Assembly (NCBI GenBank): GCA_028023455.1
Contig: JAQFVV010000020.1
Coordinates: 13,122,385 to 13,186,384, forward strand
Source of the DNA: Epiperipatus broadwayi
Taxonomy: Eukaryota > Onychophora > Udeonychophora > Euonychophora > Peripatidae
DNA: 64,000 nucleotides
Direction of reading: 5' to 3'
Under the pieces are notes generated by a model. It had not been told where the DNA came from. It worked only from the letters and a program-made list of their open reading frames with translations, and ran no database searches. Every line of letters begins with the position of its first letter. The first letter of the stretch is position 1. The translations under genes were made by a program, and so were the position numbers. This document shows positions 1-12,289 of the stretch, in pieces.

Positions 1-64
1 AAGATTTAAAATGATTGGAGAAAGAGAGTTAAAATAGGCATCTCAGCGAAAGTTGCAGAACGAT

Positions 65-322
65 TTTTTTGTTTGTTGTTTAAAATGGAAAGAAATAGTA
101 TTACGATCGATAATACTTTATGTTTTGGTAAAACTCATAATCTGAACAATTTAAAGATAATTAAATAACAGTGTAATTTGAGAGATAGATATATTTTTTG
201 TTTGTTGTTTAAAAGGGAAAGAAACAGTATTATGATTGATAATACTTTATAATTTGGTAAAACTTGTAATCTGAACAATTTAAAAGATAATTAAATAAGT
301 ATAATTTGCGAGATAGATATAC
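65..322. repeat. Two tandem copies of a 129-bp unit
   Basis: Copy 1 (about 65-193) and copy 2 (about 194-322) both run from a T-rich GTTTGTTGTTTAAAA start through a GGTAAAACT-TAATCTGAACAATTTAAA middle to GAGATAGATATA, with scattered substitutions and small indels. A TATA-like GGTATAAAATA lies directly downstream at about 331. Because a gag remnant follows, the duplication could sit in the U3 part of a 5' LTR that is cut by the window edge. That link is inference; the duplication itself is directly visible. Confidence 0.8.
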
Positions 323-599
323 TGCCAGAAAGGTATAAAATAGTCAGAACATAAAATAGCAATTGCGATTGGTAATGTTTGTTCAGCAGCATATAAAGAG
401 TCATATAGTTTAAAATAAGAGATTAAGGATCTTACCAGTAGTCAGGAGATTCCAAAAGGTAAGAAGAAGGGATGGAAAGTTTAGCAGGCAGGCAATCAGT
501 ATACCACTGGGAGCCGGGGTGATGAACCTGGCACATCTAATCGAAATAATAATAGTAATATATATAGAGAGAAATGAAGTCTAAAAAAAGCTAAAAAAA

Positions 600-1640
600 G
601 ATCTGCAGAAGATGGGGGGAGAAAGAACTAAGCACATTGGAGACAATTTTGGAAAAACTTGAAGGCCTTGGAACCCCGAATTCAGGAAATGGATGAGAGG
701 TTAGAAAGATTTCAGAACATAGAATACAGACTTGGGATGGAAAGTGAAAACAGTCTAGAGAAAAGGGAGCAGGAGGAAAAGAAGTGAGAAAATAGAAAAA
801 GTGCTGAGAAGTCAAACAAAAAGAAGTAGAGGGAAATCTAGAAGAACAAGAGGGTGGCATAAAGCTGCGATCAAAGGCAAGTGAGGCAGAAAGACCGGGA
901 AATGTAGTAAAATGTGTGGGTATGATGACACATGCCAAAATGAATCACTTCGTTAACATATGACCATTTGAAGGCCAATTGGGGGAGGCTCCTGTGGAAC
1001 ATCTGCTAAGTTTACAAAGATACTTTGGTATGAACCCCATGCCAGAAGAAAGTAAATTGGTGATAGCTTATAGTAACCTAAATGGGAATGCATAAACATG
1101 GTGGGACTCATTGTCATAGCAACCCACTACCTTCGATGAATATCAGAAAAAGATACGAGAAACATTCTGGTCGAAAATTTGACAGGAGCTCATACAATAC
1201 CAAGTTATGCGAGAAAAGTATGAAGAAGGGAAGTGGGAAAATTTCTCCCAATTCTTTCACCACCAGGTGGCACCTCTGAGAACACTAGATGTGTTTAACT
1301 TGTCAGGAGATGACATCATTTGTATCATAAGACACAATATGCTTATGAATGTAGAAAGAATGATGTTGGGGGAGAAAAGGGCATCCATCGAAGAGATAGC
1401 CGAACTACTAACCGTGCTAGACATGAGTGCATATGACCACAATGTACTGTGGGAACAAGGAAAGGAAGTCTGAAACAGAACATTATAGTCAGAGTGCATG
1501 AAGGATATGCACCATGAAGCAGAAGCCCAATGTCCACCAGACAAACCAAATTACAGTCAAAGTAAAGGTTCATGGTCACCCAGGCAAAAGGGAGATACAG
1601 GATAGGTAAATAGGTAAGAAGCCATTCAAATACTCGTATG
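600..1640 (+). pseudogene. Broken gag of a Ty3-type LTR retrotransposon
   Basis: Reads as a decayed capsid (gag) gene, the structural protein of an LTR retrotransposon. A purine-rich stretch at about 680-790 encodes a charged, coiled-coil-like segment (for example DERLERFQNIEYRL). From about 964 the conserved capsid pattern follows: a PFEG start, HLLSLQRYFG, then ALNG.A.-WW spacing (here NLNGNA, stop, TWWDSL), TTFDEYQ and an F-rich FSQFFHHQ block. In-frame stops (TAA at 1093, a TAG shortly after it, TGA at 1180) and frame changes break it, so it is not functional. The longest open piece is 1207-1473. No protease, RT or integrase follows, so the pol part is deleted. The family call rests on the gag pattern and is moderately sure. 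Confidence 0.6.
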
Positions 1641-1661
1641 GTATTTGAAGGCTATTGCATC

Positions 1662-1680
1662 AGGAGGGGTATTGTAACAG
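1662..1680 (+). other. Possible polypurine tract and LTR 5' terminus
   Basis: AGGAGGGG at 1662-1669 is followed closely by TGTAACAG at 1673. A short purine tract followed by TG is the expected layout at the internal/3'-LTR junction, and it lies just after the gag remnant. No second LTR copy could be aligned to confirm it, because the upstream LTR would be cut by the window start. Confidence 0.3.
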
Positions 1681-4600
1681 TAGCTGCGTTCGAACATGCT
1701 TAGCAACTTAAACAGAGACCCTAAGTATTAATCGTGGTTGGTATTATTAATTAAAATAACTCAATATATATATAAATTATTCATTCAAACCCTGTTACAA
1801 GAGAGTATAAAATGAATGCGGTAAACATTAAAGGTGTAACCTATACAGATAATCGTGATACATATTGCGATATGTATATATTAAATACTAACAAATATTT
1901 AGGTGAAAATGAAAGAGAGCAGTTGTGCACAGAGTCGTATTTCATTGATTTATAGGATGTATGTATTTTGATTTATTATATTACGGTATGATTTTGAAAT
2001 AATACTTGTAGCGCATGTTTCTTAATGAAAATAACGTAAAGATATATAATATTAAAGAGAGTTTAAAATTGGAAAGCAGTGCCACAGGCGATATTTCTGT
2101 TAATGATATTTGCCATTAAAATTCTAAGAACTCTGTTGAATAATTAGGAACAATGGAAACTTGCTGGCACTAAAAGCATTCCAGAAATAGGGGTCATCAG
2201 CAGATGGATAGATCCAAAAGAGGGAAGTTATGAAGGTTACATGAAAAAAAAAAGAACTATATTTTTTAAGAAAAAAAGAGGTAGTTCAGATTTGACTGAG
2301 AAGGGAAGCAGATCAGTGAATCCTTAAAAAAATTAACGATAAGGAAATACTTTAGTTCAATTTATAAATCTCCATAGAAATGTTGGGGTAAGCGAATTGT
2401 GAAGATTCATTAGGCCGGCTCCATGTATAGCTGTCTGAACCTGCCTGAATATGACATTTGTTATGGAAAGTTAAGGATCTAACTCTATCAAATGGATTGT
2501 TCGAGTAACTGCCAACAAATATAACAACTGTACCATCTGCATGAAACACCTACCTAACAACTAAAGGAGAAAGTAATAACTGTGCAATGCTGGAAGTCTT
2601 ATTCGCCATAATGATTTATTATTACTAATAAGACAATCTCCAGTATGAAACTGTAAGCTTACAGAGGATCCACCCTACTAATGAACATTTTATGTATTAG
2701 TATAGTAAGAAACATGCACTTTAGTGAAATGTTAAGAAAGATTTTTTTTGTTAAAGTTTCAACATATAAGTTCAGCTAACAAACAACTCTGACGTATATA
2801 TTTGTGCTCTTTCATAAATCTATGTATGATAAAATAATATTGATTTAATGAATGAGTTAGGCGTTTGAAATAAAAATATATATGTGAATGTACTAAAAAA
2901 TGTTATAATTTAAATTAGGAAATACCTATTTATTTGGATTGTAAGTTGCATGATTCACATAGTATCGATATGAAAGTATAAATGATTTACCTTTATTTAG
3001 ATAGATTTATCTCCCACGCCTTGAGAATGAGATAGTCTGGATATTTCATCCTATAGACCACTAGAAACTTTTAGTTTGTATTTTTGAAGATATAATTCTT
3101 ACTGTTAGATAAGATTGGTGCTTGAGGACAGATTAGTCATCACTCATAAATATATCTATCGAAGCAAAGGTCGATAATCTGATCATATCTGAAGGATTCG
3201 TAAAAGATCAGGGTATTGGATGTTAAAACGTATATATCACTAAGATATTTCTGTTATAAGTTAAAATGTATACCCCTTATGTACATGTCATATTTAGTAT
3301 GTGTACATAATAATATATGTGTATATAAGTGATTAAAAATATGAAATATTCTTTTAAGTGAAAAATGTTTAATATTTTTGTTTTTGATTGGAAATTTTGA
3401 TTGTTAAAAATAAATACTTACAAAAAATCTATTGTAAATGAACTTCACTTAATATATATATAATTTTACTTACTTATTCCCTTTTATGATCATCTAAGAT
3501 GCTGAAGAATTTTCAAATTATATAAACATCTGGTTTAAGCATAATATTACTGAAAATCTACACAGTCTACACATGTGCGTATTACACCTTTGTTTCCATC
3601 TTTCTTTCTAGTTTCAGAAAAGGTAAGTTTTATTTTACTATGATAAAAAATAAAAATTTTATGATAATTTTTGTGATCAAGTAAATTGAATTTTTTTCTT
3701 TCTCTCAGGTTTTTCATTGTTAATAGAGTAATATTCATCCTGAAAATTACATTGGAAAAAAGTATAACTTTTTACAAATGTATTTAGAAGAATGAACATT
3801 ATTGAAAGCTGGTGGCAAGATCTTAATTTTATATATTGTTTAATTATTATTTTATTTTTATATATATTTTAATTATTATTTGAATTTATATTTGATAAAA
3901 ATTATACAAAAAATATTATTGAAACTAACATATATGCTGATCAAAAAATAGCTCGTGATTGTGTAAATTTATATCGTGAATTATCTGCATTTTTTGGTAT
4001 GATGTGGGTTTGGGTCCAGTATTTGAATTAGGTGATATGAGACAAAGATAAATATATTTTGCAAATACTATGACCCAATTTAGATTTTTCTATAATGTCT
4101 TGTCTGCATTTTAAAAACTTAGACTGATTATACACTACTGCAAGATAAATTTCAGAGCTGCATATCAAATGCAAAGAGAGGTGGCAGTTGAGGAAACTAT
4201 TACTATATTTATGGTCATAGTATGATGATGCAATATGAGCCCTCAAAATCTATAAAGATAGGACAAATAATAGTACATCGCACTGACTCAAAACTACTAA
4301 CTTATGTATCTCAAGCTTAACTCTATAATGAATTTAGTATTTCATTCACTTTTTATTTTATTTTTTTATTTTGTATATAGTGACTATTTTAGTAATAATT
4401 TTTAATAAATTACAAGCATTACTGAAATTCTTTATTATAATATTCAAATTATACTGTTATTAGGGATGGCATATTCATTGCAAACCCCTGTATGAAAATA
4501 CATTTTGAAGGGCTACTAGGAAAAATCAAAGGTACTAATGTCTTTATCCTTAAGTATGTATTATTATATACCAATTTTTTTAGAAAATTTTATGATGAAT

Positions 4601-5252
4601 TCAACTAACCTACTAACAAAAATATAATTTTAAGTTGTATGCTTGATAATTTTGAATTTATGTAATAATATGAAAATAATTATTAGAAATATTAACTTTT
4701 ATTCTTTTTTTTTATTACTTTGAATATCAATGACTATATTTTTTTCAGCTTAATTACATTCTTTGGTGTTTTATGTTTCAAACAATATATATTACGTCAT
4801 TTATGAGTAAATACAAACTTAAGTTATGATAAAATTTGTGGCTTAACATAATTTACAAATTTTTTAAATATTAAGTATGGCTGATTTGCCAGCTTAAGGG
4901 TTAAATTAATATATATCATCATTACATATTTCTGCAGTAAGTTCATATATATATATATACTCTTTATGTTTATATATATTTAGTATGTATATATAATTAT
5001 ATATGTATAAGATATTAATAATAAAAAAATTATGTTTGAGTTTTTATTTTTATTTAAAAAAAAACTTTTTCATTTGCAACCAAGTATTTAAAACACCCCC
5101 CCCCCCCACTCTTATTTAAGAAATTTAAAACAATAATGTTTCTAATCACTTTAATAGAGATTTTAAATAAATGTACAAAATTTCAGCAAATTATATTGAA
5201 CATATATCTACCTTTTCTGGATTTAAATATCCTAACATTTATATATTTAACA
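1681..5252. other. AT-rich stretch without a supported gene
   Basis: No conserved coding pattern was recognised. The piece 2352-2560 is less AT-rich and has one 65-codon open frame on the minus strand, but no family similarity. A run of 12 C at 5096-5107 and short TA runs near 4940 are the only simple repeats of note. The first part may include the rest of an LTR. Confidence 0.5.
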
Positions 5253-6205
5253 AATGAAAGTAAGAAAATAGGACTAAAGATAAATGTTAAAAAGACAAAC
5301 AATGTTAAAGAAATTTTCTCAAAAAAGAGAAGTAAATGTTGATAATGATTAATTAAAAGAAATTAAAAACTACAAATACTTTGATCAGATTATCTTGACA
5401 GATGGGAACAGAAAGAATGAAATTTATCATAAAATTAAACTTGGATTAAGTTCTTTTGTAGAAATAATTTAATATTAAAGAAATATATGCCTATAGGTTT
5501 GATAAAAAAGGGTTATAATAAATGTGTTTAATCAGCTCTTGCTTGGGGATCTGAGTTGAATATTTAACAGCAGATCAATACAGAGACTTCAGACCAGTCA
5601 AAAAATTATGGAGAAAATGTATGTTAAGAGTAAGAAGGGATCAAAAAATTAAATATATGAGTAAGAGAAGAAGCAAGTGTTACTAAAGTTATTGAAAGAA
5701 GAATTAAGAGACTGAAGTGGAGCTGGACTGTACATATTTCTGGATAACATGATAATAGATTAAAAGTTGAAATCTTAACTAGACTTGAAGAGATTATAAA
5801 AAAGACCATATGTAAAATTGTATTTATATATTGAACTATTTCCATCATCTAATATTAAGTATTAAATGCCTTTAGAAAAATTTAACTTTATTTAATTTTT
5901 TTCAATTTCATTCAACTGTTAGTAATAGCACACAGGTTAGTCATACTAACAGTTGAATGTAATTGGAACATTAAAGACATTCAATACTTAATATTAGATA
6001 ATGGAAATAGTTCAATATATAAATACAACTAAAATACCATCAACACAAATCTTCAGGCAAACATATATGTGAAACGGTTTGATAACACAAGGAAGTATGC
6101 TGAGGTGATGTGAACAAGAGAAGTTAGAGATTGAAATAATTGGAATAAATTTGAAAATACTTTCATTCTGTAGTGGATTAATAATGATTGAAAATGATGA
6201 CAATG
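5253..6205 (+). pseudogene. 5'-truncated RTE LINE, split by a palindromic insertion
   Basis: Matches the 3' third of the intact RTE ORF at 48350-51352. It begins in the region corresponding to the [15 protein letters not shown] motif (about residue 771 of that ORF) and continues through the QRLQTTQ and RRDRK regions to about 5817. The match resumes at about 6065 and runs to the 3' end (the segment equivalent to [11 protein letters not shown]...LQWIDNG). Many substitutions, frameshifts and stops show that it is old and dead. The interval 5818-6064 is foreign and is described separately. The 5' truncation is typical of target-primed reverse transcription. Confidence 0.85.
5818..6064. mobile_element. 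Palindromic insertion within the RTE remnant
   Basis: Outer arms begin TTGTATTTATATATTGAAC (5818) and end with the reverse complement at 6028. The inner arms CATTCAACTGTTAGTA (5909-5924) and TACTAACAGTTGAATG (5944-5959) are perfect. The LINE sequence is interrupted exactly here, and ATATGTAAAA (5808-5817) recurs as ATATGTGAAA (6065-6074), which looks like a 10-bp target duplication. The element is about 250 bp with no coding capacity, so it is a foldback-type or MITE-like non-autonomous element of unknown superfamily. Confidence 0.65.
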
Positions 6206-8030
6206 GTATATATGCAGTAAGACCTCAAATAATATAATTGGATCGTTCAACAGAATTCTATTAATACCCTAAACAAAAAAAAGTTTATATATTCCTGTAA
6301 CACACTGAATGTTTTCACTATGACATATTGCTACATAAATAAATATTAATAATGATAATAAATACAACTATAAAATTAGAGGGTTTTTTACATAATTATA
6401 AATTGCCACTTACTTCCCTATCACATTTTCCAAACTATTCTCATTTCACAACATTCCATAATTATACAGAGAAATCTCTTTAAATATGAGTCCACATTTG
6501 TAAGAGTATTTCTATTAATGTGTTTCTATCAGAAAATTTTGCAGAAAGATTAATTGCAACTTTATTTAATAATACATTTTCTAGCTATTATAACCTGTGC
6601 ACTTTAATACAATAAGATGGCAGACTTAGTGCTAAAAGTTACAGTATCAATTTTCAGATGATAAGTAAATAAAACAAGTCAGTTCACACCAACTGTATGA
6701 AATTATTAAAAGCTATATCTGACACTAGAATTCTCTAAGATCATGATTTCTGAACAAATAAATATAATATTAATGTAATAATACGATTAATAAAATCTGG
6801 GATATTGTAGGATGTGAAAACTAAAAATAACTGAAATCATCCTCTGGTTTGCATGTCTCTTATAATATATCCTTCTGCTGTTACATACTTCTTGCAGAAA
6901 TCCTTCTGCATCAATCTTCCAAATGACATTGCCATGTAAAATTGTATTGTAACATAGCACTTTTTTTTTTTTGCAAAACGCATTTCGCATACTAAAGATT
7001 GATAAGTTTGACAATGGGAAATTTGGTTTTTGCTTACAGAAAACAGCAAAGAAAATAGTTGTAATGCTTAAAACAGATTAAAAAAAAGTGGATTTCTTAG
7101 AAACACAAGTTTATGAGTGATTTAATTAAAGTGTTATATTTACTACATCTCTCAAAAGCATGACAAGTGAAGTCCAAAGTCAAAATCATGCTGATTTTTT
7201 TATGCAAATGGTATTTTCCTCTCCGATTTAATTCATAACAGTCAAACATCTTATCTGCAAGTTCTAAAACATTTACATGATATGGTAAAACATAAATCTC
7301 CCATTTTGTGACAAAGAAAAGAATGCTAGCTTCTCTTTGACAAAGTGTCATCTCTCAAAGCTTTGAGTATGAAACACTTTTTAATTAAATTTAGCACGAC
7401 CTAGTTTATCTATCAGCCATATTTACTTGATTTCACTTTGTGCAATTTTTTTAAATCTCTCGAATGACAAAATGTCTCAATTTTTGCAGACTTAGAAATA
7501 ATAAAAAAAGAAACATTGCAGGTGTTAAAAGGCACCACTTTGCAAGTGTCTCCAAACTTCTTTGAAAAATGAAAAACACATTTAGACTGATATATTGCAT
7601 CAAATGGAAAGTAATTTGAAAGAGATCTAAATTTATAATACTTAAAAATAAATAAATAATATTTTATTATAAGATTCTGGTTACTTTTGTGTAAAGAGTG
7701 TGCTAAAATTGTCTATTACATTATTATTACCTAAAAAGTCAATCTGTAGCCTACTTTTATATCTATTCAATACATATAAAATTATAAGTGAAGCAGAAAT
7801 ACTATCAAATAAAGTAGTTCTCTAAAAATCCCAGATATAAATTGTAAATAAGCAACTAAAATGGCCATTTTTATAGAAATAAATAAATTGTTGATATAAA
7901 ACTGGTAGCAAAAAAACATCCTGGTAAAAAATACAACCGATACCTTTACAATAAAACCAAAACAAAGTATGAAGGTAATTCGATTTTTGTCGAGCACGAG
8001 AGAAACTCTGGACATGCTTTTCTACCTACC
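6206..8030. other. AT-rich stretch without a supported gene
   Basis: Between about 6790 and 7350 the minus strand holds several open frames of 70-84 codons in different phases and is a little less AT-rich. No domain or motif was recognised in them. They could be a decayed gene or an old transposon, but nothing supports a call. Confidence 0.4.
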
Positions 8031-8038
8031 ACAGCCAG

Positions 8039-8064
8039 TGTCGTTTGCTATGAAACAAACGACA
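8039..8064. repeat. Perfect 10-bp inverted repeat
   Basis: GTGTCGTTTG (8039-8048) and its reverse complement CAAACGACAC (8055-8064) flank a 6-base spacer. It sits in a patch (about 7975-8310) that is richer in G, C and CpG than its surroundings. It could be a small hairpin or an accidental palindrome. Confidence 0.6.
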
Positions 8065-8319
8065 CCAAACGTAAAGTTAGGGAAGCTTACTTCATTGTGG
8101 CTGACCCATCGGCAATCAACAGAAGAGAGGCCTGCTATTCCCTATCTCGTAAATGGTCCACGTAACATCTGCACATAAGTTTGCATAAAATTTGCATAGT
8201 TTTACAGTTATTAACAGAATAACTCGCCATGAATATGGGACTGTAGACTGTCCCGAAAGCGCTTGGCAGTAAAAATTTTGACAATTTATTAATAGCTTCA
8301 TTACCTATGCGCAGAGCAC

Positions 8320-9270
8320 ATATATATATATATATTAATATTCTAAAAAAGTATTAATTATTTATTTAAAAATGGGCAATGAAATATATGTAAAACAAAA
8401 AATTACGTTTTATGAAATAGTTACAAATGTATTTATTGTGAAAAAATACAACTTAAATTTCTCCTCATACAATACTTTTATTATGAATATTTTTCACAAC
8501 TCTTATATATGAGTCTCAAATATATGATTTCAGAATTAAATGTGGGTAAAATAAAACCTTTAAGCAGAAGTATAGCATCTGCAGTAAAAAAATAATAATT
8601 ATTTATTTAACAGTAAATTTGCTATGGCTCAATTAATAAAAGAATAAAATATAGTAAGTGTGTATTAAACAAATGTTAAATAAAAAAATAAATACATACT
8701 CAGCATTTTATTTCTTTTTTGTCTGGAAAAAAAAATGGGATGGAGAGTTTCAGTAAAAAATATAAAAAAAGATGCTGGTCAAGAGAAATGTATTGGATAT
8801 AATATTATCAAGATTAATATACTGGAATGTATAAGGAAGTAAAAAGACATTAACAATAAAATTTAGACTATATTAGGATTGAAAATAATTTAATCAATTT
8901 TGAATATTAAATTATTTTAAGTGATAGGAGTAGCTTAGAAATATTTTTTTATTTAAAAAAATATATTGTAAAAAACTATTAAATTAATAACAAAGGAAAC
9001 ATTATTAGAGAAAAAATACAAATTTATGAAATAAACAATAATTACAAACAGGAAAAAATAAAAAAACATATTTGGTTTGTTGATTTATAAATATATATGT
9101 AGATCCCCTACAAATTAAAATAAAAATACATTATTAAAGGTCATCTGATGCTAAAATTAACAAAGGGGGATAAAATCAATAGTTTTTATTATTATTAAAG
9201 GATTTTTTTTTCCTCATTTAAAATCTAACAAAATTGATATTTTCATAATTTTTAGATAATAAAATATTAC
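8320..9270. other. AT-rich stretch, nothing recognised
   Basis: A-rich sequence with dense stop codons on both strands and a short TA run at 8320-8334. No repeat or coding signal was seen. Confidence 0.5.
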
Positions 9271-9274
9271 TCAT

Positions 9275-9487
9275 CAAACTTTCTAATTACAGGATGAAAG
9301 ATAGTGTTTTCCATTTATGTTTTACCACTAGTTAAGAAGTGCTAGCAAACTTTCCAATTACAGGATGAAAGATAGTGTTTTCCATTCATGTTTTACCACT
9401 AGTTAAGAAGTGCTAGCAAACTTTCTAATTACAGGATGAAAGATAGTGTTTTCCATTCAAGTTTTACCACTAGTTAAGAAGTGCTAG
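9275..9487. repeat. Three tandem copies of a 71-bp unit
   Basis: Units start at about 9275, 9346 and 9417, each beginning CAAACTTTC and ending AAGAAGTGCTAG. They share AATTACAGGATGAAAGATAG and the TTTTACCACTAGTTAAG segment. Only about one to three substitutions separate the copies, so the array is young or homogenised. Confidence 0.9.
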
Positions 9488-9489
9488 AC

Positions 9490-10363
9490 ATGTGTTAGTT
9501 GACTGTGCATCAGTTTTCTAAAAGAAAAACCCTAAACTTGATTAGCCTAAATTTTCGTTTTATCTTGTTCAGATGTAAACCAATATCATAGGTATGGAGG
9601 GCATATTTACTATCAGTGAATCAAATAGCATTTAAATAAATATGTACACTTTGCTTACAGTTAAGATAGTCACTTCATTACATTGTCATGCATAATATTG
9701 TGTTTTTAATAGGATCTATTTTTAAAGATGTTTCCTAAGGTTAAAATTATTTTAAATGAATAACAGAAAGACTTAAATGATAGTAAATTATTAACAATAT
9801 GATTACGAATCCTTGTACATAATATTTTTACAAATACTTAATAATTATTTTACCTGTGTGCTTAAACCAGATAATTACTGACTTGAAAATATAACTATAA
9901 CCAACAGTATTTTTTAAATAATTATGCTATTAAGAAGGATTACGAAAACCATAATAAAGTCAATGAATTCATTTTATCATATATTAATTAAAAGTGAATG
10001 AATATATCTGCTGCAGCTAATAAAGTTTTACTGCAAACATCTAGGATTTCTATGTATTTACAATTAAATGCATTCATTATTGGGGATGTTTTAATTTAAT
10101 GGAAGATTACTACAGAAAATAATGTTATAGTATTTTATGTTTTAAAAATATCTTGTAAACAAATTCTAAACTTCTTTTAGACCAGATCTGCAAAGTGAGA
10201 TCTTCATAACTTTAAACTAATGTTTTCTTTTTCTTAGTAATAAAAATAAAATATTCATTATCTTTTGAAAGTAATAATATATTAATCAAGAATATTTTTA
10301 TAATTTAAATATATTAAATATATTTGTAGGTGAAGACATTTCAAAATATATTTTCATAATATA
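9490..10363. other. AT-rich stretch, nothing recognised
   Basis: No coding pattern, tandem repeat or inverted repeat was recognised between the 71-bp array and the truncated RTE copy. Confidence 0.5.
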
Positions 10364-10735
10364 ACACTTAATAGAAAAGCAATATAGAGACTACAGATCA
10401 CTCAAAGAAATAGGGATAGATGCATGTTAGGAGTAACAAGAAGAGATCAAAAACACAAAATATGGGTAAGAGAACAAAAAGGTGTTATTGACATCATTGA
10501 AAGAATTAAAAGATGAGTTAGACTGAACATATTTCTAGAAGAAATGATAATAGACAGACAATTGAAATCTTAAACTAGATTTCAAGAGATTGTAAAAGAC
10601 CTAGAAAGAGACCATATGTCAGATGGAGTACAGGGGTAATGTGAAGAAGAGAGGCTAGAGAGCAGAGAAGATAAATTGAACTTGGAGAGACATTTATCCT
10701 GCAGTGTATTGATAATGGTTGACAATGTTGATGAT
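10364..10735 (+). pseudogene. 5'-truncated RTE LINE, 3' end only
   Basis: Aligns with the last roughly 370 bp of the intact RTE at 48-51 kb. It begins at the ACACTTAATAGA segment (the TLNRRS region) and passes through CTCAAAGAA, GAGTAACAAGAAGAGATC, GGTAAGAGAACAAA and TTGTAAAAGACC to the terminal GATAATGGTTGA. The reading frame is broken by substitutions and small deletions, for example in the LKWSWAGH region. The 3' tail is a TTGATGATG-like short repeat, as in the intact copy. This is an old 5'-truncated insertion. Confidence 0.9.
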
Positions 10736-10739
10736 GAAA

Positions 10740-12100
10740 GTTTCTAATAGTGCATTTTTATAATTTTAAATAAAATTATAAAAAAACCCATCTTATAACT
10801 ATTTCAAAAATGGATATTTTTCAGGGTTTTTTTTCTATAATACTAAAGTGTAAGAAGAAGCAGATGTTCTGTTTTTATAACAAGTTTACACAAAGACTTT
10901 TATGTCTTTGTTCAGTAAAAAAAAATTCGTTAAATTAAATATAAATTGTTGATATTCCAAACACAAACATTGTCAATGTAAATAGTAATTTTTATACAAA
11001 ATCCAGAGAAAAAAAATGGTAAAAATATATTCTCTTGTATAGACTTTATTTAAATTTAATATAATAGCTGATACATAAGAATAGCTTTATTTAAAAATTA
11101 TGATAAATGATATTTTTTACATGTGGCAAATGCATAAAATATCCTTTAAATATTCCACTGCACATTAAATGGTCCTTCAAAATCATCTGATAAAGAAACA
11201 GTGAAATTAGGCTTTCTGGTTATTAGAAGATAAATATTTGAATAATTTACCATCCTTGTTTTATTTTCTTATTAAGAATACCAGACATATAATTACTAAC
11301 TAATACTGATTGATAACAGAGCTAGCTATGGCCACAATATCTAAACAAAATGTGTAACCTGATGAAAAAAATTTTCAAGTTTACTAATATGGTAGGAGAT
11401 GCTCTACAATTGTGCAGTGAGACCTTTCATTTCAGTCTTTCCATATATAAATAGCTCTGTGCTGAATAATCTGTGAAAACACAATTCTGATAATTTTTGT
11501 CAAATTTAAAGATTTAACCTATATAAAAAATAAGAAAATGTACTAAAATTAGATGTTTTATTATAACAACTTTTACTATTTACTTTGAGCCAATATAAAA
11601 GATGTTATTTATTGACTAATCCTTCTTTAAAATGAACTTTTAAAAATTTATTTGATTTTGTTAAACTAGAGTAATTAAAGACTTATTAAATATTAAAGTT
11701 TTCACCTCAGACGATTTGCCATAATTATAAGTGACAGAATTGTTATATTGCAAGTTACTTAAAGGGTATTTTACATTATCTTTTCTTCAAGCTTCATATA
11801 AATTAGCAGTCTTGTATAATGTAATACTGTAATCAAAAGCAATTTTTATTAATAATCAAAAATATTATAAGAAAAATGTAAATTCATTAAATGAAACTAA
11901 AAATATTTTGTTCTACATGCACTCTGTAATCTAGAGGTGACTGGTCCACAACAAAATTGATAAAAATAAACATTGTTTTACTTTTGGAAAATGTTCTGCT
12001 TAATCTCCAATCATTAAAAGTCTGGGGAAAGCATAACAGATTGATTAAGGCTCATTAAATTAATCAATATTTAAAGTTTAAACGTTTTTAATGATATATT
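10740..12100. other. AT-rich stretch, nothing recognised
   Basis: No coding or repeat signal was recognised between the RTE fragment and the hairpin at 12.1 kb. Confidence 0.5.
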
Positions 12101-12105
12101 ATTAT

Positions 12106-12287
12106 ATTATGAAAATTATTCTTCACGTATACATCGTGATAAACAGAGCAGCCAAAATGTAAAAAATATTAATCACAACGAACAATTTGCCAAGAGCGTA
12201 CACATTATTTTTCGTTGTGATTAATATTTTTTGAATTTTGGTTGCTCTGTTTATCACGATATATACGTGAAGAATACTTTTCATTAT
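12106..12287. repeat. Long near-perfect hairpin (arms about 78 bp)
   Basis: Left arm 12106-12183 and right arm 12210-12287 are reverse complements with only a handful of mismatches. Shared blocks include ATTCTTCACGTATA, ATCGTGATAAACAGAGCA and TATTAATCACAACGAA. The loop is about 26 bases. Such a hairpin may be a short foldback MITE, two inverted copies of one element, or, if transcribed, a source of double-stranded RNA. No TSD is obvious. Confidence 0.9.
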
Positions 12288-12289
12288 CT

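Noticed and set aside
2352-2567. Possible exon on the minus strand: a 65-codon open frame in a less AT-rich patch, with TTACTTTCTCCTTTAG upstream that could be a splice acceptor
   Set aside because: No recognisable protein family, an in-frame stop directly upstream, no paired exons, and one acceptor-like string is weak evidence in AT-rich DNA.
6787-7351. Cluster of minus-strand open frames of 70-84 codons
   Set aside because: They lie in different phases, have no motifs and no start context, and the translations match nothing I recognise. A decayed transposon remains possible.
7969-8178. 69-codon plus-strand open frame in a CpG-bearing patch
   Set aside because: Too short, no domain, and the patch could equally be an old repeat; no splice or polyadenylation pattern supports a gene.
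9275-9487. CRISPR-like array
   Set aside because: The 71-bp units are head-to-tail with no variable spacers, and the genome is eukaryotic.
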